From the NCBI RefSeq assembly GCF_004378255.1, contig NZ_SNQG01000003.1, forward strand, positions 558,001 to 622,000: 64,000 nucleotides of DNA, in the 5' to 3' direction. Shown here in pieces: positions 25,687 through 34,083 of the stretch. Below the pieces are notes generated by a model, which worked only from the letters and a program-made list of their open reading frames with translations, had not been told where the DNA came from and ran no database searches. Position 1 is the first letter of the stretch; each line of letters begins with the position of its first letter. The position numbers and the translations under genes are program-made. The stretch is from Mucilaginibacter phyllosphaerae. Its GTDB lineage: Bacteria; Bacteroidota; Bacteroidia; Sphingobacteriales; Sphingobacteriaceae.

Positions 25687-26217
25687 TTATGCTTTAAACC
25701 GCTTCACCGTTTCTGTTAAATGGGCCAAGTGGTGGTTGCTGTGCCAGGCATATATAGCCAGGTTTTTTTCCAGTGATGTTACACTGCCCGATTCAGGGTG
25801 AATAAAAGTACGGCTCCATTGGTCTTCGGTAAAACTTTCAAACAGGGCCACCAGGTGCTGATGGATACCCTCCAGCATTTTAATAGATGGTTCTACCGGC
25901 AGGCGGTAATCGGGCTGTATGGCCCAACCGGCCTCGTCATATGGTTTTATGGTGGGGTTATCTTCGGTAAGGGCCAGCTTAAACCGGCATAACGAGTTCA
26001 TGTGGCTATCGGCTAAATGGTGTACAACCTGGCGCAGCGTCCAGCCGCCGGTGCGGTATTGGGTATCCAGTTGCTGGTAATTTAAGCCGATAATTGCCTC
26101 GCGTACCCGGCCGGGCAAGGTGGCAATATCATGTACCCACTGGCGTTTCAGGTCGTCGGTATAGCTAACCGGCGGTGCAAATTTACCAATAGGGTAACGC
26201 ATTTGTTCATCTGTCAT
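25687..26217 (-). CDS. YfiT/BstA-type DinB-fold metal-dependent hydrolase
   Basis: 176 residues, a four-helix DinB-like bundle. The nickel/zinc-binding histidines are visible in VVHHLADSH and AWHSNHHLAHL. The start MRYPIGKFAPP (or MTDEQ) and WTLRQVVHHLADSHMN match the YfiT group of putative thiol-dependent transferases/hydrolases. Such enzymes link low-molecular-weight thiols to detoxification. It is monocistronic and divergent from the exported FAD protein. Substrate unknown. Confidence 0.88.
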   Translation of the reverse strand: MTDEQMRYPIGKFAPPVSYTDDLKRQWVHDIATLPGRVREAIIGLNYQQLDTQYRTGGWTLRQVVHHLADSHMNSLCRFKLALTEDNPTIKPYDEAGWAIQPDYRLPVEPSIKMLEGIHQHLVALFESFTEDQWSRTFIHPESGSVTSLEKNLAIYAWHSNHHLAHLTETVKRFKA

Positions 26218-26302
26218 TTTTAGTTTTATATAAGCGTATAATTATTATTGTTGCATAAGTAATTGCCCTAATTTAGCGTTTTACAGTTATTTTGCCCCAT
26301 CA

Positions 26303-28129
26303 ATGATCAAAAAGTTACTCGTGTTATTGCTGATGCTTAATTGCTCATCCGTCTTTGCCGAAACCATTCGTACGGATGTTTTGGTGGTGGGCGGTGGGGC
26401 AAGCGGTGTTGCAGCAGCCATACAAAGCGCGCGCAGCAATGTAAAAACCATGCTTACAGAACAAGGCCCATGGCTGGGTGGCAGTATAACGGCGGGCGGT
26501 ATGTGCATACTTACAGGTAACCGTAACCTGGCATCGGGTATCTATGCCGAATTTAGGGCGCGTGTACGCGATGTTTATAAAATGCGATTAGGGTATGATA
26601 CCACGCGTAATGCTCCTTTAGTGTTTGAGCCGGCTACCGGTGCGGCTATCCTCAAAAAAATGGCGGATACAGTAAAAAATCTTACTGTTAAAATGAATAC
26701 CCGTTTTACCTCTGTCAAAAAAGAGGGTACCGGCTGGGTGGTTACGATAATAGAAGGCGGCAAACCGCTTACTATAAAAGCAAAGATAGTTGTAGACGCT
26801 ACCGAACTGGGCGATGTAGCAGCCGGGGCAGGTGTGTTGCTTACTGCCGGTTTTGATAGCCGCAGCGATACTAAGGAGGCCCTTGCACCACAGAATGCCA
26901 CTAACCAGATCCAGGATATTAGCTACCTGGCTGTTTTAAAGAATTTTGGCCGCGGGGCCGGCCGCACCATCCCACGGCCCGAAGGCTACGATGCCGGGCA
27001 ATATGCCTGCCTTAAAAACGCTGATGTTAAAAAGTTGCTGGCAGCTACGGCTTTGCCCAATGATAAATACCTGCTTAACCCCGGCGATTGCGGTAACCAG
27101 TATTCGGTAACGAGTAATGATCTGATACCCGAAAATAGGGAGGCTACCTTCCGCAAGGCAAAGCTGCGCACCCTGGGCCTGATATACTACCTGCAAACCG
27201 AACGGGGATTTAAAAACCTGGGGCCGGCAGATGATTTCCCAACGGCCGACCATTTGCCTTATCTCCCATTTATCCGCGAGAACCAGCGTTCTGCAGGGCT
27301 GGTGCGCATGGTGCTGGATGATATTTATACCCCTTATAACCGCCAAAGCAAACTGTATCGTACCAGTATTGCCGTAGGCGATGCCTTGCCTGGCCATTAT
27401 TACAGCGCAGCGGGTGTGCCAACGGTAAATTATCCGCCATTCCCGGCGTATAGCATTCCGCTGGGCGCCGTGGTAGTAAAGGACCAGGAAAATTTGCTGG
27501 TTACCGAAAAGGCGCTGTCGGTAACGCACCTGGTAAATGGCAGCGTAACCGACCCCGCCGTGCAGATGGCGATTGGGCAGGGTGTTGGCGCTACCGCCGC
27601 CTATTGCGTGTTTTTTGAAACCACCACCAAAAACCTGCGCCCCCGCGTGATACAGGGCGAGATATTGGATCATAAGGGTATGCTGATGCCTTTTGCCGAT
27701 ATTAAAACTACCGACCGCGATTACCGCCCCATACAGCAGGTAGGTGCAACCGGGATGCTGCAGGGAATTCAAAAGGCTGCAGGCCAAACCGCAGAGGTTT
27801 TGTTTATGCCCGATACCGACGTACGTACCGATGAGGTGCAACCCCTGATGAATGAGTTGTATGCACGCGCTTTTTTGTGGTTTAATAAAGAAAAACCCGG
27901 CGAGTTGTTTACTGTGGCCAACCTGTTGAGCTACATTAGCGAAATGACCCTGCGCGATCCTAAAAACCTACAGTTAGAAACCCGTAAAGCCTGGAAAAGC
28001 TATTATCATTTCCCTGCAGAATTTAACCTGAGCCGCCCTGTAACCCGCCGCGAATTTGCCGTGCTGGCCAACCGCTTCTTTAATCCATTTGCACGCAAGG
28101 TAGACATCAGCGGCAAAATGGTAAATTAG
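26303..28129 (+). CDS. Exported FAD-dependent oxidoreductase (FAD_oxidored family)
   Basis: 608 residues, signal peptide MIKKLLVLLLMLNCSSVFA, then DVLVVGGGASGVAAAIQSAR (FAD dinucleotide site), GPWLGGSITAGGMC, VVDATELGDVAAGAG, and a C-terminal domain of about 90 residues. This is the Bacteroidota group of secreted FAD proteins often found with glycan-degradation genes. Here no sugar locus is adjacent. Reaction unknown. Periplasmic or surface location is inferred from the signal. Confidence 0.88.
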   Translation: MIKKLLVLLLMLNCSSVFAETIRTDVLVVGGGASGVAAAIQSARSNVKTMLTEQGPWLGGSITAGGMCILTGNRNLASGIYAEFRARVRDVYKMRLGYDTTRNAPLVFEPATGAAILKKMADTVKNLTVKMNTRFTSVKKEGTGWVVTIIEGGKPLTIKAKIVVDATELGDVAAGAGVLLTAGFDSRSDTKEALAPQNATNQIQDISYLAVLKNFGRGAGRTIPRPEGYDAGQYACLKNADVKKLLAATALPNDKYLLNPGDCGNQYSVTSNDLIPENREATFRKAKLRTLGLIYYLQTERGFKNLGPADDFPTADHLPYLPFIRENQRSAGLVRMVLDDIYTPYNRQSKLYRTSIAVGDALPGHYYSAAGVPTVNYPPFPAYSIPLGAVVVKDQENLLVTEKALSVTHLVNGSVTDPAVQMAIGQGVGATAAYCVFFETTTKNLRPRVIQGEILDHKGMLMPFADIKTTDRDYRPIQQVGATGMLQGIQKAAGQTAEVLFMPDTDVRTDEVQPLMNELYARAFLWFNKEKPGELFTVANLLSYISEMTLRDPKNLQLETRKAWKSYYHFPAEFNLSRPVTRREFAVLANRFFNPFARKVDISGKMVN

Positions 28130-28242
28130 GGTTTGATGGTTGTTAAAAAGGATCTTTGACGGAAATAGATGCTATCGATGGCTAAAGCTGAAAATAAAAA
28201 CAACCAGATACGCCGGTTTGTTGTTGTTATAAACAAAAGACT

Positions 28243-28860
28243 ATGCATACCGCCGCAGATAACATACCGCCGCAAACCGAAGGCGAACATAACGACTTTA
28301 TACATTTTGCCGATTGCGAAACTGTTGAGGAGGCACATCAGTTATTTTTATTGGCTAAGGACAGGCTGAAAGATATATCACAATGGCATGTATTTAGCGG
28401 GCCGCATTCGGCAAAATTTGCTATCACAGATACCAAGGGTGCCGAAATTTACAAGATGGCCCAAAAAGGCGACCTGTTCTCTATCGATTTACCTTTGCCT
28501 ACGCCGGGTTCGCTGGCCGGTGACGGTAAGGAATGGGTACGGATAGAAGCGATGGAAGAAATTATTGATGCCCACGCCGAAAGCGAATATTTAACCATGA
28601 CTATCAGGCCGGTGGCAAACCCCCGCCACCCGGATAAGGCAACAGCACATTTTTTTAGCCATGCATCAACCAATACCTTTATTGTAGAACGATATTTAAA
28701 CCACGTTAGCGCTGCAGTTTACGGCCGTAACGAAATGCCCAATAACAGCGGCACCGGCTTATACGATACGGTGCGTAATACCATTGTTGCACTTGGCGCC
28801 CGTAACGGCCTTTCCGGCCCGCAATGGCAGCCCCTGGTTAAGGGCCTTTTAAACAGATAG
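28243..28860 (+). CDS. Conserved hypothetical cytoplasmic protein
   Basis: 205 residues, no signal peptide or transmembrane helix. Readable segments are HFADCETVEEAHQLFLLAKD, SGPHSAKFAITDTKGAEIY, DLPLPTPGSLAGDGKEWVRI, MTIRPVANPRHPDKATAHFF and TFIVERYLNHVSAAVYGRNE. The middle looks like a beta-rich binding domain, and the His-rich stretch ATAHFFSHA is conspicuous. Start at MHTAADNI follows a normal spacing from the FAD protein but a separate promoter is likely. I do not recognise the family. Confidence 0.7.
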   Translation: MHTAADNIPPQTEGEHNDFIHFADCETVEEAHQLFLLAKDRLKDISQWHVFSGPHSAKFAITDTKGAEIYKMAQKGDLFSIDLPLPTPGSLAGDGKEWVRIEAMEEIIDAHAESEYLTMTIRPVANPRHPDKATAHFFSHASTNTFIVERYLNHVSAAVYGRNEMPNNSGTGLYDTVRNTIVALGARNGLSGPQWQPLVKGLLNR

Positions 28861-28868
28861 CTTTCAAA

Positions 28869-28903
28869 CAAAAAAAGAGACCGATTAAAGTCTCTTTTTT
28901 TGT
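28869..28903. terminator. Bidirectional terminator between convergent genes
   Basis: AAAAAAGAGAC, an 8-nt loop and GTCTCTTTTTTT form an 11-bp stem with A and T runs on both sides, serving the genes ending at 28860 (+) and 28928 (-). Confidence 0.85.
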
Positions 28904-28927
28904 TTTTGAAATAGTGCCGGCAAAAAT

Positions 28928-29479
28928 TTAGTGCCCGCGGCCATGGCCTTTGCCCTTATCATGATGGCGGTCATCCCCTCCTTCGTGGCGGCCGTTATCA
29001 TGGCGGTCGTTATTTTTATATTTAACTACTTTTTTGTTCTCTACAACACGTACCGGGCGGCGGCTGTTATTACCCATCCAGTAATTACGATATTTAACGT
29101 CGCGGCTATCACGTATGATAGTTTGGCCGGTACGCCCTTTGTAATTGGCATATTTTGTGCGGTAAACAGTAGCGCGGGTCCATGGCCTTGGCTCGTTCAC
29201 TACTACTTTATAGCCGTTGTAAAGGTTGTAGTTGCTGTATCTTGGCGGTAAACTAGCCCTGCGCACCCAGGCATTGTTTTCCAGATACACATACCGGTGT
29301 GCCGGTACATCATAATAGGTATCTATATCCGGCATGTAGTAATAATCGGCACGGTCGTAACCCACAGGGCCCCACGCCGGCTGGCTGCCAATGTTAATAC
29401 TTAAACTAACCTGCGCATCGGCTGATTTGTATGCTATGCAGCTTAAAAATATAGCTGCAGTGATCGTGATCTTTTTCAT
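28928..29479 (-). CDS. Exported basic protein with His/Gly-rich tail
   Basis: Start at MKKITITAAIFLSCIAYKSA, a clear signal peptide; 13 upstream codons in frame are ignored. The 183-residue product has a central YXXY-type, aromatic-rich region (YYYMPDIDTYYDVPAHRYVY, GYKVVVNEPRPW) and a tail full of His, Arg, Gly and Asp (RHDNGRHEGG, KGKGHGRGH). Similar short secreted proteins are common in Sphingobacteriaceae. The His-rich tail could bind metal, but this is inference only. Confidence 0.75.
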   Translation of the reverse strand: MKKITITAAIFLSCIAYKSADAQVSLSINIGSQPAWGPVGYDRADYYYMPDIDTYYDVPAHRYVYLENNAWVRRASLPPRYSNYNLYNGYKVVVNEPRPWTRATVYRTKYANYKGRTGQTIIRDSRDVKYRNYWMGNNSRRPVRVVENKKVVKYKNNDRHDNGRHEGGDDRHHDKGKGHGRGH

Positions 29480-29641
29480 ATTAGTTGTTGTTTTGCATGT
29501 ATGACAACCATAAGCCATTAAAGTTTAACCAATAAATGTTATCACAGTGATGTTACAATATTATTATGGGGCAACAGGTTAAAAGGTAAAAGTGTAAAAC
29601 AAGCGAGAATAGTTAGCCTTTAATCCTTGCCTTCGCCCTAA

Positions 29642-31378
29642 CTAATCGTCATCATCCTTATCGGCAACTTTTTTGCCTGCCATGGCTAATACGGGTTTAC
29701 CAATGGTTTTATAATCGCCGATGCCGTTTAGTATAGATGCCAGGCGGGGCTTATCCTGCATGGTTCTAACGGCTTCGGCTAATTCTTTATCATATTTAAA
29801 ATTAGCCTCGTACCGGCCTTTTTCATAAGCATAGCGGGATGCTATTTCATTCTCCAGCACTTGTTTTATTTCGGTTTTATGCAATTGCAGGTCGTTTTTT
29901 TTACTGGCTGCCAGTTTTGCTTTTAAAGCTTCGTATTCGGCCTGTATGCCGTTAAATTGTTTCTCTTTTGTGGCTTCGGTTTTAAGGCTGTTCAGCATTT
30001 TTTCAGATATAGTGCTGTAACTGTAATTCTTCCCTTCAAGGTACCGGGTAAAATCGTCGTAACCTTCGTCTGTTAAAGTAAACGATTTTGGGTCGATAAG
30101 CTGGGGATGCGTGTTGCGGTATTGCGTAGCATAATCAAATACCAGCAGTTTGCTTACCAGTGTTTGGGTAACATTGGCAAACCGCTCCTGCTTAATAAAT
30201 ATATCCGGGTAAATGCCGCTGCCATCATAAACCGAGCGGCCATTTTTTGTTTTAAATTCATGTATGGATGAATCGGCCACTTTAATTACGCTGCCATCAT
30301 CTTTGCGATGCGTATAATCCAGCTCCTGCACGCAACGGCCGGATGGTACATAGTATTTGGCAACTGTTACCTTAACCAGGCTGTTATAAGGCAAATTAAA
30401 GGTTTGCTGCACCAGGCCTTTGCCATAACTGCGTTGCCCTATAATAATTGCCCTGTCCAGATCCTGTAGTGCCCCGGCAACAATTTCTGAAGCAGATGCC
30501 GAGCGGCTATTTACCAAAACCACCAATGGCAAAGTAGGTTCCATTGGGTTTGATACCGTACTGTAGGTAAAGTTTTTCTCTTTTATCTTCCCTTTTTGCG
30601 ATACTACCTGCACATCTTTTTGCACAAACAGATTTACAATTTTAACCGCTTCCTGCAAAATACCGCCCCCGTTTGAGCGCAGATCCAGGATGATGCCGTT
30701 AGGGTTATTCTTTTTGATAGCGGATAGCGCAGCAGTAACTTCATCGGCCGAATTTTCTAAAAACTTGTTTAGTTTAATATAGCCCATATTGCCGGCAACC
30801 ATACCGGCATATACTACGTTTGGTTGTTTGATCTCGTCGCGCACCAGGCTTTTTACAACCGGCTGTTCGACATCGCGTTTCATGGTTAGCTTAACTGCGG
30901 CGCTCTTAGATCCTTTTAAAAGCTGGCTTACCTGTTCGTTGGTTTTACCGGCAAGTTCAGCATCGTTTATCTTCAGCATCTGGTCGCCCTGCCGGATATC
31001 TGCCTTCTGGGCGGGGAAGCCTGCAAATACATCAGATATAAAAACCTTGCCATCGCGCAAAAAAATGCTTGCGCCGATGCCGCCGTACTGGGTGCTTACA
31101 TAATGCAGCTTATAATCTTCAATCTCAGATTCGGGTACAAACTCGGTATAGGGGTCTAAGCCATCCAGCATGGCATCCACACCGGTTTTAACCAGTTTGG
31201 CCGAATTGATATCATCAACATAGTTAATATTAACCTCTTTATATACCGATGCAAACACATCCAGGTTTTTAGATATCTGGAAAAGATCGTCCTGAAAACT
31301 CCATACGCTTACAGCTAATGCCAGTAGCCCTGTGTACAAAACCGGTTTTTTGTACCTGCTTATCATCCTTTTATCCAT
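29642..31378 (-). CDS. S41-family C-terminal processing peptidase
   Basis: 578 residues with an N-terminal membrane anchor (YTGLLALAVSVWSF), S41 N-terminal region (DVFASVYKEVNINYVDD), PDZ domain (about 90-170), and the tail-specific protease domain with NSRSASASEIVAGAL (catalytic Ser) and QRSYGKGLVQ (catalytic Lys). It degrades or trims periplasmic proteins from the C-terminus. The C-terminal 200 residues, rich in Lys and Glu, match Bacteroidota CTPs. A small CsbD-like gene lies 63 nt upstream on the same strand. Confidence 0.93.
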   Translation of the reverse strand: MDKRMISRYKKPVLYTGLLALAVSVWSFQDDLFQISKNLDVFASVYKEVNINYVDDINSAKLVKTGVDAMLDGLDPYTEFVPESEIEDYKLHYVSTQYGGIGASIFLRDGKVFISDVFAGFPAQKADIRQGDQMLKINDAELAGKTNEQVSQLLKGSKSAAVKLTMKRDVEQPVVKSLVRDEIKQPNVVYAGMVAGNMGYIKLNKFLENSADEVTAALSAIKKNNPNGIILDLRSNGGGILQEAVKIVNLFVQKDVQVVSQKGKIKEKNFTYSTVSNPMEPTLPLVVLVNSRSASASEIVAGALQDLDRAIIIGQRSYGKGLVQQTFNLPYNSLVKVTVAKYYVPSGRCVQELDYTHRKDDGSVIKVADSSIHEFKTKNGRSVYDGSGIYPDIFIKQERFANVTQTLVSKLLVFDYATQYRNTHPQLIDPKSFTLTDEGYDDFTRYLEGKNYSYSTISEKMLNSLKTEATKEKQFNGIQAEYEALKAKLAASKKNDLQLHKTEIKQVLENEIASRYAYEKGRYEANFKYDKELAEAVRTMQDKPRLASILNGIGDYKTIGKPVLAMAGKKVADKDDDD

Positions 31379-31441
31379 ACCCTTTAACCTGTTGAACTAT
31401 AAATATATAAAAGCCCAGCGGCTTTTTATAATAAACTGATA

Positions 31442-31657
31442 TTAAAGGCGGTTAGTATCCATGTTCATTAATGCCTTGGTAAGGGTAAAAACCACGTATC
31501 TTCTATCGCGGTTTACCAGCTCCATTAAGCGGGTTATCAGGCTTTCTTCCTGGCCTTCGGTATATTGTAATTGCTCGTCGGTAAGGTGGTTATACTTGCG
31601 CTGTACCTTTATTTTTATACGTTCCCAGTCTTTATTACTGATCATTATCTCTGCCAT
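31442..31657 (-). CDS. CsbD-like small stress protein
   Basis: Start at MAEIMISNKDWERIKIKVQR; the 12 codons before it look like untranslated leader. The 71-residue product has W..IK.K, KYNHLTDEQLQYTEGQEESL and RLMELVNRDRR, matching the CsbD general-stress fold although the spacing is that of the Bacteroidota variant. It is soluble and acidic-to-basic in pattern. It may be stress-induced; the function of CsbD proteins is unknown. Confidence 0.75.
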   Translation of the reverse strand: MAEIMISNKDWERIKIKVQRKYNHLTDEQLQYTEGQEESLITRLMELVNRDRRYVVFTLTKALMNMDTNRL

Positions 31658-31781
31658 GCTATAAATATTTAAACAAAAATATAAAAAATACACCGTTGCA
31701 TGCGTTTAATGTGCTGCACGTTGTTAAACTTTTAACAACAATGCCCCTCTAAACCGTTTGTAAACCAAAACAATTAAAACC

Positions 31782-32369
31782 ATGAAAAAATGTTTGTTAA
31801 GCCTTGCTTTAATATTTATAGCGGCAATAAGTGCAAAGGCACAATTCTCTGTAGGCGCCAAAGCCGGTATCAATTTCTCAAAGATCAATACCAGTAACGT
31901 AAACGAATCATCTGTAACCGGGTACCAGGCAGGCCTTTTTGCCCGTTTTGGAAGCAGCCTATACCTGCAGCCCGAACTTTACCTGGGCAGCAGCGGCGGT
32001 AAGTTTGATTTTAACAATAACAACAATACCGTTACCACCAATGGTAAAGTAACCTTTACCAGCTTAAATGTGCCCTTATTAATAGGTAAAGGTTTTGGGG
32101 GCGATAACTTAAACTTCAGGATAATGGCGGGGCCGGTTTATAGTTACCTGTTAGATAAAAACCAAAGTTTTAGCGATAATGTGAACGGCGCCTATCAGGA
32201 TTTTGGCGATTATAAAAAGAGTACCCTCGGCTACCAGGTAGGCGGCGGCATTGATATTGGCCACATTACTGCCGACCTGCGCTACGAAGGCGGACTTACC
32301 AAAATAAACGAAAACTACGGCCAGCGGCAAAATATCTGGGCGCTGAGTGTGGGTTTCAAGTTTTTTTAA
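31782..32369 (+). CDS. Outer-membrane beta-barrel (porin-family) protein
   Basis: 195 residues, signal peptide MKKCLLSLALIFIAAISAKA, mature start QFSVGAKAGINFSKINTSN, alternating hydrophobic strands and a terminal aromatic residue (ALSVGFKFF), all typical of the OMP_b-brl family (eight-stranded barrels). Role unknown. It stands alone before a decayed, repeat-rich region. Confidence 0.88.
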   Translation: MKKCLLSLALIFIAAISAKAQFSVGAKAGINFSKINTSNVNESSVTGYQAGLFARFGSSLYLQPELYLGSSGGKFDFNNNNNTVTTNGKVTFTSLNVPLLIGKGFGGDNLNFRIMAGPVYSYLLDKNQSFSDNVNGAYQDFGDYKKSTLGYQVGGGIDIGHITADLRYEGGLTKINENYGQRQNIWALSVGFKFF

Positions 32370-32407
32370 TGGGGAATTGGCTGCATGCTGATCGGCCGGG
32401 CCCTGGG

Positions 32408-32440
32408 TGTTCACGTTCACAGGTGTGAACATCGTGAACA
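32408..32440. repeat. Nested inverted repeat TGTTCACG/CGTGAACA
   Basis: TGTTCACG and CGTGAACA (8 bp) enclose TTCACA-GG-TGTGAA, a 14-bp stem broken only by a 3-nt bulge. It lies 39 nt after the barrel gene. It could be a terminator-like hairpin, an operator or a dispersed palindrome. Confidence 0.55.
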
Positions 32441-32880
32441 TAAGTTAAACGACTGATTGTCATTGATATACGTAATTCTGCTTATCTTATCCTACTGTAA
32501 AACAGTGTTTTATGTTAATGTGCGAAATAAAGGATCAATCCTGCAAATGGCGGGTAGGGTGAGGTATGCTATTTATAAAGATATTTCTTTATTTTTTTTT
32601 TAATGGATATAGCCTGAAAGCTTTACACATTTTTGGGTGGAAGCTGGCAAATATGATCAGTTAAAGGATAATTTATACGACCTTTTTTCGCCCTTCAAAC
32701 GGCCTGAATAGCCCGGTTTATCAAATCATTGGGTAACCCAAACGCGTGGAATGGTAAATTTAGTGGTACTCCTGAACCAGTAAGTGTTTATTACGATAGA
32801 ATGGAGCTTTGTTGCCTACGGCAAAATTATTAAGGCCGGTCAGGAGATTGAAATGATGGATCAGGATATTTAAAAGTTGC

Positions 32881-32930
32881 ATTAAGCTGAAAGCTTAATA
32901 TGTTTTAGGTCGAAGTTGGAAACTTCGACC
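32881..32930. repeat. Two adjacent perfect hairpins (palindromic intergenic element)
   Basis: ATTAAGCT-GAA-AGCTTAAT (32881-32899) is followed 8 nt later by GGTCGAAGTT-GGA-AACTTCGACC (32908-32930). Paired short palindromes of this type recur in intergenic DNA of Bacteroidota. The preceding 32450-32880 has no intact gene; two stretches (32612-32712 and 32788-32873, the latter ending IIKAGQEIEMMDQDI) look like coding remnants of unknown origin. Confidence 0.55.
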
Positions 32931-32959
32931 AGTGGGGGGGGATATAGGGGCTATTGAGT

Positions 32960-33235
32960 AGTTTAAATCCCTCCTTGGGGAGGGGTGCATAGGGCTGTGA
33001 AGTGGAGGGAGGGGTTTATTCGCCATGCTTTACGCCGAAACCCTCCCTGCACCCTCCCGTTGAAAGGGAATCGCACAAGCCCCGTACTTTGTGTCTACTC
33101 ATGGGCTATTATCTCGACAGGGGAACTATGGCGGTTAAACCCCTCCCTGCCTTTGCGCGCGTCCTTCGACAGGCTCAGGATGACAGCCGCACCCTCCCGT
33201 GGCTATCGTAAAAGGGAATTTGGGTTGGCTGCCGC
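32960..33235. repeat. Non-coding dispersed-repeat tract
   Basis: Contains CCCTCCTTGGGGAGGG, several CCCTCCCTGC/CACCCTCCCG copies and CCTTCGACAGGCTCAGGATG. These are pieces of the dispersed intergenic repeats widespread in Bacteroidota. Open frames here are low-complexity and not supported as genes. Confidence 0.5.
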
Positions 33236-33247
33236 GCCAACTGCCAA

Positions 33248-33480
33248 CTAATCCTCCGGCCTCTCCCTCGCATCTGCCATCCGCACTATCCTTGGCTCAA
33301 ATTTAGCCAATACTTCAACTAAGTTTTCCTGCGCGGGTAGCGCCTTTGCGGTGCACCATTACTTCGGTACCATCGGCCAGTTGCTCTTTCCAGGCAAAGT
33401 TGTGGTGGTTCTCTATCATGCTTATCGGTTTAACACCCAGGGCACGGGCAATTTTATGGATCCAAACCATCACCGCGCAC
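33248..33480 (-). pseudogene. rtcB: rtcB (RNA ligase) remnant with internal deletion
   Basis: On the minus strand, IHKIARALGVKPISMIENHH, NFAWKEQLADGTEV and VHRKGATRAGK are unmistakable RtcB core sequence around the GMP-accepting histidine region. The frame then breaks, and a shifted frame gives QENLVEVLAKFEPRIVRMAD and a stop at 33248, the RtcB C-terminus. Well over 300 residues are missing from the front and a segment between the two parts, so no ligase can be made. The deletion joint lies near 33320. RtcB joins 2',3'-cyclic phosphate and 5'-OH RNA ends in tRNA repair. Confidence 0.75.
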
Positions 33481-33850
33481 GATGGGGAGTATATAGAAAA
33501 CATCACTATCGATCTTTCAGCTTATTATAACGATGTAATAGGGGTAACCAAAACGCCCGGACAGCGCGATGTGGAAGTAGTGTTTTGGATTGACGCCCAA
33601 AATGCACCCTATGTAATAACCAAGCCGCTGTATCATACAAAAAAGTTATTGAGCGAAGATGAAAAGGGTAATCATTAGTATCCGTGTAATTATGAATTTT
33701 GAATTGGAGCGAGAGTTATTAGGTTTCGGGTCAAAACTCCGGGTACTTGGGCCAGGGATATTGGTCAAACAGATCAAAAAACAGCTGTACGAAACTTTGG
33801 AGAGTTATAAGGTGCCGGATAGTACTTCTTCAGATAATATCCCTGAATAA
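33475..33850 (+). pseudogene. WYL-domain regulator remnant, 5'-truncated and frameshifted
   Basis: The plus strand reads YYNDVIGVTKTPGQRDVEVV, FWIDAQNAPYVITKPLYHTK and LLSEDEKG, then a one-base shift near 33665 and VIISIRVIMNFELERELLGF, GSKLRVLGPGILV. This is the middle and end of a WYL-domain transcription factor. The HTH and first part of WYL are missing. WYL regulators are often neighbours of rtcB, so both remnants probably derive from one RNA-repair locus that has collapsed. Confidence 0.7.
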
Positions 33851-33968
33851 TTTTTTTTGCACTTAGCTCTTTACCTGATGTTGGCAATCTAAATGATTGT
33901 TATTAACAGGCCTGTGCTAACCTGTTTATTTGATTTTTGATCAAAAAGCCATATAGCTTAAAAGCTTA

Positions 33969-33999
33969 TTTGTAATTGTTCTAAATAACGCTATATTTG
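33969..33999 (+). promoter_or_regulatory. Bacteroidota housekeeping promoter of the xus-like operon
   Basis: TTTG at 33969-33972, exactly 19 nt, then TATATTTG at 33992-33999: a perfect match to the TTTG-N19-TAnnTTTG consensus. Transcription should start near 34004-34006, giving a leader of about 80 nt. Confidence 0.75.
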
Positions 34000-34003
34000 C
34001 GGA

Positions 34004-34083
34004 AGGAAAAAAATAGCCGTACAAGTGGAATTGTACGGCCGACCGGCAAAACCGGGTTGCTCCTCAACGTCAATCAAAAAGCA
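34004..34083 (+). promoter_or_regulatory. Structured 5' leader of the TonB-dependent receptor gene
   Basis: GCCGTACAA-GTGGAA-TTGTACGGC is a perfect 9-bp hairpin (34016-34039), followed at once by a smaller hairpin around ACCGG-CAAAA-CCGGGT (34042-34057) and a C-rich single-stranded segment before the ATG at 34084. It may control translation or mRNA stability. No known riboswitch class is recognised. Confidence 0.5.

Noticed and set aside
33002..33251. Two short plus-strand frames in the repeat tract
   Set aside because: Low-complexity translation of CCCTCC-type repeats, partly antisense to the rtcB remnant.
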